Positions 31,361 through 40,410 of a DNA stretch of 64,000 bases are shown here, in pieces. Each line of letters starts with the position of its first letter. Position 1 is the stretch's first letter. The stretch comes from Planctopirus ephydatiae. GTDB lineage: Bacteria > Planctomycetota > Planctomycetia > Planctomycetales > Planctomycetaceae. The stretch is from contig NZ_CP036299.1 of the NCBI RefSeq assembly GCF_007752345.1, positions 1,302,001 to 1,366,000 of the forward strand. Reading direction: 5' to 3'. Below the pieces are notes generated by a model. That model was not told where the DNA came from. It saw nothing but the letters and a program-made list of their open reading frames with translations, and did no database searches. Position numbers and translations under genes: made by a program.

Positions 31361-33985
31361 TCACGGCAACAAAATTGCCCGGAAGAGCAGGGGAAACGTG
31401 CCTTGGGACCAGGCGCGGTAATGGGGACGGAAGGCGAAGAGGTGGATTTTCCCGGCATCGACTTTGGCTTCGACCCAGGCTCCCTTCTGGGCCAGAACTT
31501 CTGGCCTTGCAATGAAACCCGCCAGCAGCAGATTGTTTTCCGGATAGCTCGCTAAAGTCTTCAACTGCGATTTATTCGCTTTACCAGATTTCCCTTCATT
31601 CAGTTGCCACGCTGAAGAACCAGAAAACATTATGGGGATGGAATCGGGCAAACCGGCAGTTAATGGATCTTCTGCAGGAGTCACACGTAGCACGCTGCCG
31701 GGACAGGAAAATCCTTCCGACTCCTTCGAAGTGACCACATTCTCGATGGGCAAACTGAACTGGGAAATCGCCCAGGCAGCTGATCCTTCCGTGGTGATCA
31801 ACTTACCACCCTGCTTCACGAACTGATCAATCGCCAGAATTCCCTCCGGCCCCAGCCCACCTGCGTAGCGTTCCTCAATCGTTCCGGGAGCCCGCCCTTC
31901 ATTGATCGTCTTCGATGTCACGTCGGGGAGGATGAGGACATCGAGAAACTCCTGCAGTTCCCCCGCTTTGAGCATCTCATTACGAACCGTGACAAAGGGG
32001 ATCCCCGCATCATCCAGCACCCACCGCAGCCAGCCTTCATCCATGCTCGCTGTCCATGGTGCATAAAGTCCTATTCGGGGCAAACGGGAAATCGTCACTT
32101 TCTCTGTGGCTTCATCCATTCCAAAGGGAGTGCTCGCAGGACGCATTAAGCCGGCCAGCTTTCCCTGGGTGGCCACTTCCCACGCTTCACCGCGAGCCAG
32201 GCTGGCCGCCAGTGCTTTCCAGGAGCCTGAGTCTCGGGTGGATAAGGTCTGCCGGTCACCAGCGGCAATACGCGCATCAATGGTCATGTCGCGGATGGCT
32301 TCATCAGCTGTAGTGACAGGCTGCAGATCGTCAGGCAGATCTCCCAGCACCTCGACGCGGCGTAATCCAAAAAGATGGGCCAACGCCCAGCCTGAGACAT
32401 CGTAAGGTTTTTCCCCGGTAGGAAATCCCTTGAGTTCGAGCAGATCCTTCGCATGGCGACCATAAGGTTGATCGCGACGTATTACGATCGATCCCGCAGG
32501 ATAACTGCGGCCATCGATCAGCAGGGGATTGGTGGCCATATGCAGCTCAATTCCCGAAAGCAGCAGAATATCGGCAAACCGACGAATGGCGTGGCGATCC
32601 ACCTGTTGAGCCGGAATGATCCAGCCCCGCACGCCATTTCCATGGCCATCGCTGATGGCTCGACTGGCGGCGGCGTGCGTCGTTTCCAGCCAGAATCGAG
32701 GTTCCCTGCTGACACTGCTCAGCATCGATTTCGCAAACGAAAGTTCGTAGTTGATGATATCCTGCAGTCGCCACCAACCTCCCGGCCAAGGATGAATAAA
32801 CTGGTTGGAGGGGAGATATTCGGGCCGCTGGAGTGGATCTTTCAATTCACTCGGTTTGATGAAAACTGGCGAGGCAATGTTCACCGAAGCTGCTTCTGTC
32901 AGAATCCCCACCATGTTGTGGCGAGCCGGTACTGATCGATTTCCACCGTTCCACCAGTTATCGTAACCAATCCCCGTCGCAATTCCTGAATGCCCGGCTC
33001 GCGTCATATCGGCGACAGCACGAGTCCCCATGAGATTGATCGCAGCGACCACATCCCGATCCAGATTCGGATTGAGCGGATCGCGATAAGGTGGCACAAA
33101 GAACCGTTCGCGAGTCCCGGCACCATACTGATGGGCATCCCACATCACCTGCGGCTTCCACTCATGGTAGAGCAAGTGGGTCATCAGCCGGGCTTCCTTT
33201 TGCGTCAGGCTGAAGAAGTCGCGATTGTTGTCGTGCCCTGTGTAGAACTGATAGAGCTTATTGAGAGCAGCCCCTTCGTAGGGCGTTCCCACCCGTTCTC
33301 GATAGAACGAAACAATGTGGTCCACACCATCTGGGTTCAGTGAAGGAATCAGCACCACGACGACGTTTTCGCGAATTTCACGCCAGGGGGCTTCATCGGA
33401 AGTTGCCAGCAGCCAGGCAAGCTGCATCCCCATTTCTGTTGAGGCTGGTTCATCGGAATGCATGCTGAGCGAGATCAGGACAATTGGCTTTCCCTGGGCG
33501 AGGGCGAGTTGACGGTCATTGGCCGTTCCCAGCCGAGGATCGGCGATTAATCTGGCCTCGTGTTGAATTTCCGGCAGACGTGCCAGATTCGCAGGGCTGC
33601 TGATCACCGCCGCCAGCAGATCTCGCCCTTCAGTCGTCTTACCAGCATTCTGCAGCAACAATGCGTCGGATGCCTGATCGAGTTTCTGATAGTAACCTGC
33701 CACCTGTTTCCAGTCGGCAAGCTGAAAATCGGTTCCTACCGGCCGCCCCAGGTAGGTTGCCGGGCTGCTGGAAATGTGGGGATTGGACTTGGCAAACGGG
33801 ACATCGAGATCTGGATTGGCTGCGAACTGTTGAATGATTTTCGCGTCTTGAGCGATCGTCAAACCGGGATTGGCAACGAAGACGATGAGAAATACCAGAG
33901 CCGGTAGTCGTATGAAAATTGGCGTGATAGCTGATTCAAACCAGGCCTGCCTGAATTTCTGAGACATCGAACAGGCTGCAAACAT
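31361..33985 (-). CDS. Exported M14-family zinc carboxypeptidase-like protein
   Basis: 874 residues; ATG 33985 has GAGGAA upstream. Signal/anchor about 25-45 (LPALVFLIVFVANPGLTIA). The peptidase domain shows the zinc ligands H176 and E179 in SMHSDEPASTEMGMQL, NPDG (217-220), GHDNNRDFF and the third ligand H285 in WDAHQYG. The M14 domain is followed by about 450 residues, including a class I glutamine amidotransferase-like or DJ-1-like segment (EFLDVLILPDVTSKTINEG, IDQFVKQGGKLITTEGSAAW). This two-part layout is common in large bacterial M14 proteins that trim peptides outside the cell. A catalytic Glu after the third His was not pinned down. Confidence 0.88.
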   Translation of the reverse strand: MFAACSMSQKFRQAWFESAITPIFIRLPALVFLIVFVANPGLTIAQDAKIIQQFAANPDLDVPFAKSNPHISSSPATYLGRPVGTDFQLADWKQVAGYYQKLDQASDALLLQNAGKTTEGRDLLAAVISSPANLARLPEIQHEARLIADPRLGTANDRQLALAQGKPIVLISLSMHSDEPASTEMGMQLAWLLATSDEAPWREIRENVVVVLIPSLNPDGVDHIVSFYRERVGTPYEGAALNKLYQFYTGHDNNRDFFSLTQKEARLMTHLLYHEWKPQVMWDAHQYGAGTRERFFVPPYRDPLNPNLDRDVVAAINLMGTRAVADMTRAGHSGIATGIGYDNWWNGGNRSVPARHNMVGILTEAASVNIASPVFIKPSELKDPLQRPEYLPSNQFIHPWPGGWWRLQDIINYELSFAKSMLSSVSREPRFWLETTHAAASRAISDGHGNGVRGWIIPAQQVDRHAIRRFADILLLSGIELHMATNPLLIDGRSYPAGSIVIRRDQPYGRHAKDLLELKGFPTGEKPYDVSGWALAHLFGLRRVEVLGDLPDDLQPVTTADEAIRDMTIDARIAAGDRQTLSTRDSGSWKALAASLARGEAWEVATQGKLAGLMRPASTPFGMDEATEKVTISRLPRIGLYAPWTASMDEGWLRWVLDDAGIPFVTVRNEMLKAGELQEFLDVLILPDVTSKTINEGRAPGTIEERYAGGLGPEGILAIDQFVKQGGKLITTEGSAAWAISQFSLPIENVVTSKESEGFSCPGSVLRVTPAEDPLTAGLPDSIPIMFSGSSAWQLNEGKSGKANKSQLKTLASYPENNLLLAGFIARPEVLAQKGAWVEAKVDAGKIHLFAFRPHYRAWSQGTFPLLFRAILLP

Positions 33986-34588
33986 TCGGATTCCTCACTG
34001 ACTCTCGGGATTTCCCACTCACAAAATCACAATTCTGGAGTCGATCATGTCGACTTCTTCGAGTTTGCATCGTGGAGCGAACCCTCCGCCTACCTATCCG
34101 GGATAACCAGCATGGCTGGGACTTGTCCAGCGGGAGTTGCGATCGATCCGGACATTTTCTTCGGCGGGATGCAGCACTTAGGGACTCGCTACAACCGGCA
34201 CATCATGAATTCTCTCTACAAGTGTCAGACTGCCCTGTGATTTGCGCAGGAATCCCAATTTGTGTCGTCGTAAACTCTTAACATTCGTCGGAATCGCCGA
34301 TTCATAGGGTGTCGCGGTTGTCACGGTTCACCTGGCAAAGTCAGCCATCAGAGGTGAAACGATCATGACGACCCTGAGTCCCATCTCTCGAATCTCTGTG
34401 ACGCCTGCTGATGACCAGCACTTTCCATCCATGACGGATGGGCCCATGACGGGCAGCGTCACAGAACATTCGAGGCCTGGGATTCGGTTTCAAACAACAA
34501 TTTATGACCGCAGAGCCACACCCCTCCAGCATCTGCAACGGACGCACATGGCCGTGCTCGATCTGGACAGCACACAGGAGATTGCCCG
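33986..34588. other. 600-base gap between M14 gene and csrA
   Basis: A frame starting at 34365 has a fair ribosome site (GAGGTG) but runs through csrA in another frame, so I do not call it. No other gene seen. Confidence 0.4.
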
Positions 34589-34786
34589 ATGCTTGTCCTC
34601 TCACGTCAACGCGATGAAAGCATTTTCATCGGAGATAACATCAAGATCACTATCGTCGATATTCGCGGCGACAAGGTTCGACTGGGGATTGAAGCCCCGA
34701 CTGAAGTCCCCGTCCATCGGCAGGAAGTTTACGAAGCGATTCAACGCGAGAATCAGCGAACTGTTGAGCCTGTTGCCAAGTCCTGA
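34589..34786 (+). CDS. csrA: CsrA, post-transcriptional regulator
   Basis: 65 residues, normal length. [40 protein letters not shown] is the classic fold, with R6 and the VRLGIEAP strand that forms the RNA-binding edge, then [15 protein letters not shown]. It binds GGA motifs in leaders and blocks or stabilises mRNAs. AGGAG lies 9-10 bases before the ATG. It stands alone, with no flagellar genes or fliW in this window, so its targets and antagonist are unclear. A strong hairpin terminator lies about 540 bases downstream. Confidence 0.97.
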   Translation: MLVLSRQRDESIFIGDNIKITIVDIRGDKVRLGIEAPTEVPVHRQEVYEAIQRENQRTVEPVAKS

Positions 34787-35326
34787 TGACGTAATCGAGC
34801 ACCAGGCGCGAGAAATGATCCGTTGTTTTCCCTGCTGTGGGTTGCAGGGATCGCAACAGACGATGACTCATCCAGGACGGTTTTGACGAAATCTGGAGTC
34901 CATACTCGTCCGTCCCTGGTGGGTTTATCGAGACAAATTTCGCGACTGCCAAGGGTTGTATAAGAAGTTATCTCGCGTTGACTCTGCTTTGATTTCGTCA
35001 ATCCTACTCAGGTTTTCACGGCAGGAGTCGCGGCTCCTGTTGGAGGCCTGGAGGTGCAAAAGCAGTTATCGAGACCATCGCCACAGGTGCATCCAATCAT
35101 CAGTTGATCCGATCGACAAGCGACGCCATGAGGCCCTTTTCGCTGGGACAACTCACCGTGCCTGATGGTCAAAAGCCTGATGAACTCCATTTTTGAGGGG
35201 AAGTGGAACCATCAGTTTTGAACATCCTCGAAACAATTTCTCAACATCGTGATCGTTATGAACAGCGATTGATGGAGAGGTTGTGATTGAGATGAAAAAT
35301 GGCCGCATGAAGCTGGCCTGAAATGC
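34787..35326. other. Gap after csrA, no gene seen
   Basis: About 540 bases without a supportable frame or structure. It could hold a small RNA, but I see no terminator hairpin inside. Confidence 0.35.
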
Positions 35327-35368
35327 ACAACCGACGGCAATCTCATGCAGGAGATTGCCGTCGGTTGT
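35327..35368. terminator. 18-bp bidirectional terminator
   Basis: ACAACCGACGGCAATCTC (35327-35344) pairs perfectly with GAGATTGCCGTCGGTTGT (35351-35368) over a six-base loop. It separates csrA from the converging cysC. Confidence 0.85.
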
Positions 35369-35400
35369 CGCGTTTTTTCAGGCTGTATCGAGCCCTGAAT

Positions 35401-35432
35401 GTGCCATGCTTGCCGCTTTGGACAAGCATGTT
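35401..35432. repeat. Dispersed palindromic repeat, copy B (inverted)
   Basis: GTGCCATGCTTG and CAAGCATG arms with loop CCGCTTTGGA; the same arms as copies A and C but in reverse orientation (GTGCC precedes instead of GGCAC following). Confidence 0.6.
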
Positions 35433-35482
35433 GTCATAACTTTCACCACGCGGCCTTAAATGGCGATATGTGGCAAATCGAC

Positions 35483-36094
35483 TTATGCCTTCAGGTAGCC
35501 GTTCTTCTCGAGATAGGCCACCACTTCCTGAGCCAGTTCGGCAATCCCTTTGTTGTCCGAATCCAGTACGAGTTCGGGCTTTTCGGGTGCTTCGTAGGGG
35601 TCATCGATCCCGGTAAAGTTCTTGAGTTCGCCGGCACGTGCCTTCTTGTAGAGGCCCTTCGGATCACGCTTTTCGCAGGTTTCGAGCGAAGCGTTCACAT
35701 AAATCTCGACGTACTCGCCGGGAGCAAGAATGGCCCGCACTTTATCGCGGTCAGCCTTGTAAGGCGAAATGAAAGCTGTACCCACGATGGTCCCTGAGGT
35801 GGCAAACAGCTTGGCGACTTCGCCAATCCGGCGGATGTTTTCAGCACGATCTTCGGCGGAGAATCCGAGGTTCTTGTTCAAACCCATACGAATGTTATCG
35901 CCATCGAGCACAATCGTATGAATGCCACGCTGGTTCAGCAGGTAGTCGACTTCGTTGGCAATGGTGCTCTTGCCACAGGCTGAGAGCCCTGTGAACCACA
36001 GCACGGCTCCCTTGTGTCCCTTGATCTTCTCGCGCTCAGCAAGGCTCACTTTGTGTTCATGCCAGGTCACGTTCGTCGCTTTTTGTTCGGTCAT
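35483..36094 (-). CDS. cysC: Adenylylsulfate (APS) kinase
   Basis: 203 residues from the ATG at 36094 (GGGAAGG upstream). P-loop GLSACGKST (36-44), then HTIVLDGDNIRMGLNKNLGFS, DRAENIRRIGEVAKLF, FISPYKADRDKVR and EVYVNA-type EIYVNASLETCEKRDPKGLYKKARAGE, all CysC hallmarks. It phosphorylates APS to PAPS with ATP. No sulfate adenylyltransferase neighbour is present, so it may serve PAPS supply for sulfation (Planctomycetes are rich in sulfatases) or assimilation. Confidence 0.96.
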   Translation of the reverse strand: MTEQKATNVTWHEHKVSLAEREKIKGHKGAVLWFTGLSACGKSTIANEVDYLLNQRGIHTIVLDGDNIRMGLNKNLGFSAEDRAENIRRIGEVAKLFATSGTIVGTAFISPYKADRDKVRAILAPGEYVEIYVNASLETCEKRDPKGLYKKARAGELKNFTGIDDPYEAPEKPELVLDSDNKGIAELAQEVVAYLEKNGYLKA

Positions 36095-36333
36095 CAGAGG
36101 CACCTTCCCATTTGTCTGCAGATTCAATTCAAAACTGTAAAATGTCACTCGGGAGCCATACAGGAACATCGAGTGCTCTGACGAGACTTCCTACAGGCCG
36201 AGGATTCTGAGCAAAATCCTGCAATCCCAAGTGGTGTTGCAGGAAATCCGCAGGCATGCTGTACGTTGACTTGAAAGATCACTCGTGAAAGATCACCAGG
36301 AGAGGTGACTGGCACCAGAATTCTGGGCCAATT

Positions 36334-36537
36334 TCAGTCTGCGATGGATGGACGTATGTCGCTTGTCGCAGCCGGAATTTCTTCCCGAGTCGTGATGTTA
36401 GGAAAAGTCTCGTCCGGATGGAAGCAGAAGTGGACAGGTGCTGCCAAGCGAGGCCCAAAGACGGGATCAATACTCAGGAGCACATGGTTTGAGCCCATAC
36501 CGGCATTATTCGAAGTTTGCCTGGTCAAGTTGAGCAT
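36334..36537 (-). CDS. Doubtful 67-residue ORF
   Basis: The frame has protein-like wording (NHVLLSIDPVFGPRLAAPVHF, CFHPDETFPNITTREEIPA) but no ribosome site and no known relative. It lies between cysC and the PspA-like gene. Listed only as a possibility; the rest of 36095-36603 holds nothing I can name. Confidence 0.2.
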   Translation of the reverse strand: MLNLTRQTSNNAGMGSNHVLLSIDPVFGPRLAAPVHFCFHPDETFPNITTREEIPAATSDIRPSIAD

Positions 36538-36603
36538 TTCACCACAGAGACTGGCAAAACTCGTGGAATGTCGAGGGGGTTTCTTTAAGTGAGGCGAACA
36601 GAG

Positions 36604-37149
36604 TTAGCCGGCCAGCAACTCTTTCCGCAGTGCATCCAGATCGGCATTGATTCGCTCATTCCGATCCTGCTGCAGGCTGATCCCGCCTTCTTGCGGGAAG
36701 TCTTCCGTTTCGTCAGTCGCGTATCCCGCACGGAGACTGGCTAATTTTCGAAGGGCCTCGGCTTTTTTTGACTCCAGAGCCCGCTCCGTTGTTTGTAACT
36801 GCTCAAATGTATTCTGGGCTGCTCGATGCTGTTGTTGCAGACCCGCCACCAGGTCTTCGACCTCGGTTTTTCTGGCCAGAGCTAAACGGGCGCCACTTTC
36901 GTTGCCACCTTGCAACTCAGTTTTGGCTCGATTCTGCCACGCCATAATCTGAGTACGGCGTTCGGAGATCTCCCCCTCCATGCGATCGACGGCAAGACGG
37001 GCAGCCGTCACACTCCGCCGGGCGCCGGCAATTCCCTGATCCATCTCCTCTATGATTTTTTCCAGCGCCTGAACTGGATCGGTTTCATCTTTCAGTAACT
37101 GGGAAAGATTGCAGGTTACGATATCTGTCAATCGGCTGAAGTAGTTCAT
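36604..37149 (-). CDS. PspA/IM30 (ESCRT-III-like) family protein
   Basis: 181 residues, slightly shorter than E. coli PspA (222). Starts MNYFSRLTDIVTCNLSQLLKDETDPVQALEKIIEEMDQGI, close to the family start; then a long coiled coil (SVTAARLAVDRMEGEISERRTQ, AARLALARKTEVEDLVAGLQQQHRAAQNTFEQLQ). It would coat and stabilise the cytoplasmic membrane under stress. GGAGAG lies upstream. The sigma factor gene lies upstream on the same strand (273-base gap), so it may drive this gene. Confidence 0.88.
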   Translation of the reverse strand: MNYFSRLTDIVTCNLSQLLKDETDPVQALEKIIEEMDQGIAGARRSVTAARLAVDRMEGEISERRTQIMAWQNRAKTELQGGNESGARLALARKTEVEDLVAGLQQQHRAAQNTFEQLQTTERALESKKAEALRKLASLRAGYATDETEDFPQEGGISLQQDRNERINADLDALRKELLAG

Positions 37150-37421
37150 GATGCGTACAACTCTCCACTGATATCAGTCTGCGGGCGCAGGAGATGGCCT
37201 CCTGAAAACCACAAACCACCTGTCCAGACGGCTTTCGAATCGATGAACGGTAGAATCATTTGCTTTTCAAACACAAATCTTCGACTCTCCGTTTCAAAAC
37301 CGATTGAATAGCTTCAAGAACGATTGAATATCGTTTGCGGATCACTTCTGGCAAGCACCTTCTGAGATTTTATCGTTTCCTGGGGTTTCTGTCTGATTGG
37401 ACTTTCTGCAGTACCGATTCT

Positions 37422-38060
37422 CTAAGCCATTTCCTGCGAGCGACTTTCTCCTTCAGCCTCAGTCAGCAAATTCGGGAATTCGAGGATTCCGCGTGCCTGC
37501 AGCTTCTGTCGCAGCTTTTCTTTCGCCAGTCGCAGACGACTTTTGGTGGTGGGCAGATTGGCTTCCAGCGAGTCAGCCACTTCGGGCAACGTCAACTGGT
37601 TGTAGTGATGCAAAATGAACGTTAATCGCTGCTCTTCAGGAAGTTCTTTCAAAAACTCATCGACGAGTGCCGCGACTTCGCGGATATCCGCCACCTGTTC
37701 CGGGGAGCCGATCTCTCCCACCATGTTCTGCAACAGTTCGTCTTCTTCCTGACGAGGTTGAATCGTATGAATCAAGGCGTCACTCGACCTGCGGCGTAAG
37801 TTATCGACCAGCAGATTTCTGGCAATCCGAAACAGCCAGCCGCGAAATGCACCTCGCGGCAGATAATCCCACGACTGGTTATAAACCCGCAGCAACGTCT
37901 CTTGGGTCAGGTCTTCCGCCTGTTGCACGTCATGGATCTGACGCACAAAAAAACCCATGAGTGGCCCCTGATAACGCGATACCAACTGATTGAATGCCCG
38001 TGTCTCACCCGTCTGGACGGCCAGCATCAATTCATCATCCGTGGGTGGCTGAGAACTCAT
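37422..38060 (-). CDS. ECF-type RNA polymerase sigma factor
   Basis: 212 residues from ATG 38060 (MSSQPPTDDELMLAVQTG); ATG 38090 is possible. Region 2 is clear: AFNQLVSRYQGPLMGFFVRQ, AEDLTQETLLRVYNQ, RGAFRGWLFRIARNLLVDNLRRR. Region 4: LKELPEEQRLTFILHHYNQLTLPEVADSLEANLPTTKSRLRLAKEKLRQKL. There is no obvious anti-sigma gene beside it, unlike many ECFs. The PspA-like gene downstream suggests an envelope-stress role, by context only. Confidence 0.9.
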   Translation of the reverse strand: MSSQPPTDDELMLAVQTGETRAFNQLVSRYQGPLMGFFVRQIHDVQQAEDLTQETLLRVYNQSWDYLPRGAFRGWLFRIARNLLVDNLRRRSSDALIHTIQPRQEEDELLQNMVGEIGSPEQVADIREVAALVDEFLKELPEEQRLTFILHHYNQLTLPEVADSLEANLPTTKSRLRLAKEKLRQKLQARGILEFPNLLTEAEGESRSQEMA

Positions 38061-38399
38061 AAAACCAACAATATTCCTCGACATCAACACGAACTGGCAT
38101 TTTCCCTGGCAACGTGATCATCCAGCAGGGCGTGAACAAGTACCAGTTTTGCACAATCGCTGTCCGCGCAGCGTATGATTCCCTCTGTAAATTGTCTATC
38201 GTGAAGTAAGAGTTGGTTGTGCAGGAATCAGCCTGAAGTTTTAAATTCTGCACAAACTTGAACCTCACAAACTGCAGAGATCGCCCAATCAGAGTTCGGT
38301 GAGCCAATCGCTACCCGCGTGCAGCCATACGACTTCACAATCGTTAAGTTTTGCTTTGCAGAGTTTGCACCGCATTATTGACTAGTTGAGTACTGACCG
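38061..38399. other. Divergent promoter region
   Basis: About 340 bases between the sigma factor gene (leftward) and the LarA-like gene (rightward). No gene or clear promoter box recognised. Confidence 0.35.
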
Positions 38400-39668
38400 A
38401 TGAGTTCGCAATCCCCCTCGAATATCAGTCCCATAATGCCGTTTGGAGCCAACTCTTCGTGGCCCTGCTCGCTCGATGCCAGTTCGATTGTGGCCACACA
38501 GACTGGCCCGGCTCCTTTGGCAGATCTCTCACAGGCGGTTGCCAATGCTTGCCGCATGCCTTGCGATTTTCCGGCCCTGGGTGAAGCACTGATCCCTGAT
38601 GATCGCGTGGTGATTGTGCTCAATCACCGTGTTCCCCGTCGGGAAGTGATCGTCAAAGAATTGTGGCAGATTCTGGCTGAAAGAGGCATCGCACCGGCTC
38701 AACTGACCATTATCGACGCTCCTGTCTTATCGAAGCCATCGACGGATCCGAGGTCTCTACTCCCAACGGACATCGCCAGCGAAGTCCAATGGCAAATCCA
38801 TCAACCAGCCGATCCGAATGGTTCTGGCTATCTGGGCAGCAGTCTCAGTGGCGAACGAATTTATCTTTCACGGGCCTTGCTGGATGCCGATTTTATTATT
38901 CCCGTCGCCACCGTCGAAGCGGATCCCGTCCATGGTCTCTGCGGTGCCATCCACGCCATCTTTCCGGCTCTGACAAACCTCGAAAGTCTCCAGAGGCTTA
39001 ACAAAGCCAGTCATGATGAATTGCATGCCGAAGACGAACGCCCCATTCGGCAACTCGCCGAAGAAGTGGCTGGGATGCTGGGTCTGCAGTTCTCTATCGA
39101 ACTGGTTCCCGCGGCTGGTGGAACTGGAGTTGCTCAGGTGCTGGCAGGCCAACCGGATGCTGTCCATCGGCTCGGACGCCAGGCGATTCGTGAGCATTGG
39201 GTGCTCAATGTCGATCGCAGGTCAGAGACCGTTGTGGCTGCGGTCACAGGACAGACAGGGCAACCCTGCACTTGGGAAGATGTCAGCCGGGCTGCTCAGA
39301 ATGCCCGCCGATTGGTCATTAATGGCGGGCGCGTTGTGTTACTCACCGATCTCTCTGCCGAATTGACCGAAGGCTGGGAGCTGGTTCGGGATTGCACACA
39401 ACCTCGTGATGCCATTCGTCGAGTCAAGACGGTGCAGCCGGTTGATGAGATCTCGATTGATCAGATGCTGCGAACAGCCGACTTTGCCACTGTCTATCTG
39501 CTCGGCGGGCCTGAGGGTGATATCCTGGAAGAGTTGTTTCTGCATCCGTTGGCCAGCCTGAAGGAAGTCGACCGGCTGCTGGAAGGAACCACCGATTGTA
39601 TTCTGCTGGGTGGTGCACAATATGTGCGGGGGAAAGCCCGGCAAGCGCAGACTCATGTTGAGGATTGA
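38400..39668 (+). CDS. LarA-like (DUF2088) lactate racemase-domain protein
   Basis: 422 residues. The N-terminal half shows the DUF2088 pattern: LPAD-type ADLSQAVANAC, LIPDDRVVIVLNHRVPRREVIVKELWQIL, ISRALLDADFIIPVATVEADPVHGLCGAIHAIFPAL. The C-terminal half is an alpha/beta domain (ARRLVINGGRVVLLTDLSAEL, FATVYLLGGPEGDILEELF). LarA racemases use a nickel pincer cofactor; larB, larC and larE are not in the window, so the substrate and even the activity are open. Planctomycetes have several such paralogs. Followed by a small membrane protein 48 bases downstream. Confidence 0.78.
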   Translation: MSSQSPSNISPIMPFGANSSWPCSLDASSIVATQTGPAPLADLSQAVANACRMPCDFPALGEALIPDDRVVIVLNHRVPRREVIVKELWQILAERGIAPAQLTIIDAPVLSKPSTDPRSLLPTDIASEVQWQIHQPADPNGSGYLGSSLSGERIYLSRALLDADFIIPVATVEADPVHGLCGAIHAIFPALTNLESLQRLNKASHDELHAEDERPIRQLAEEVAGMLGLQFSIELVPAAGGTGVAQVLAGQPDAVHRLGRQAIREHWVLNVDRRSETVVAAVTGQTGQPCTWEDVSRAAQNARRLVINGGRVVLLTDLSAELTEGWELVRDCTQPRDAIRRVKTVQPVDEISIDQMLRTADFATVYLLGGPEGDILEELFLHPLASLKEVDRLLEGTTDCILLGGAQYVRGKARQAQTHVED

Positions 39669-39716
39669 TTCACATTTTGTCGTTCTGATGGATCCGTTGT
39701 GAAGTAAGGGCTCCTC

Positions 39717-40154
39717 GTGTCGCGTATCCCGGCATTAGTCGCAGGTGTTCTGCTGGTCTTGACGGGAGCAGCTCTGTTGCTGCACGCATGGGGCACATCG
39801 AGTGAGAATCAGGGCACTTCGAAGGCCATCTCAGCACAGGAAAAGCGGGCTCGCCGGCGGATCCAGATTGCCGCTTTGATCATCCTGGAAGGATTGTTAA
39901 TTCCTGCGGGAGATCTGTGGATGGAGCAAAGGCCTGCCGCCGTCCTGATGGCTGCCTTCTGGATCGCTGTCCTGCTGATTGCGCTCTGGATCGGTCTTCT
40001 GGCGGTTGCCGACTATTTCTCTTCGCGGGCGATGCTCCACTTCAGTTTAGAGCAACTCAAGGAGCAGCAGCGAGTGCTGCAGCAACAGGTCGATGCGCAC
40101 CGCTCCAGGAAGACCATCACGACTCCTGAAGGGAATGACGAGAAGAACAGCTAA
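39717..40154 (+). CDS. Small two- or three-helix membrane protein
   Basis: 145 residues, GTG start (MSRIPALVAGVLLVLTG). Helices at about 5-25, 47-66 and 74-96 (MAAFWIAVLLIALWIGLLAV), then an amphipathic C-terminal coiled coil (SLEQLKEQQRVLQQQVDAHRSR). Probably in one transcript with the LarA-like gene. Function unknown. Confidence 0.65.
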   Translation: MSRIPALVAGVLLVLTGAALLLHAWGTSSENQGTSKAISAQEKRARRRIQIAALIILEGLLIPAGDLWMEQRPAAVLMAAFWIAVLLIALWIGLLAVADYFSSRAMLHFSLEQLKEQQRVLQQQVDAHRSRKTITTPEGNDEKNS

Positions 40155-40348
40155 GCAAAAACGCTGCCTTCCCTACATCCTCTACGGTAGGGTGGAATGA
40201 AGTTTTTACTGAATGCACCAATTCGATCCAAAATCTCAATTCCCGAGTGGAACCCCTATCTCTTCCAGACCTTCAACTGACCGCTTCCCACAATCACCAC
40301 TTCTGTTATCAATCGCAATTTGAGATGGCGAATTGAAATCCCACCAGA

Positions 40349-40378
40349 ACATGCTTGCCCAGAGCTGCAAGCATGGCA
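40349..40378. repeat. Dispersed palindromic repeat, copy C
   Basis: CATGCTTGC (40349-40357) pairs with GCAAGCATG (40366-40374), loop CCAGAGCT, followed by GCACA; the same orientation as copy A. It sits in the gap between convergent genes (40155-40410). Confidence 0.65.
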
Positions 40379-40410
40379 CACATAGCAGAGTCATTCCAGG
40401 AAGTATGGTA

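Noticed and set aside
34365-34886. 173-codon frame with a GAGGTG site before csrA
   Set aside because: It runs through csrA in another frame, and csrA is certain; no known family.
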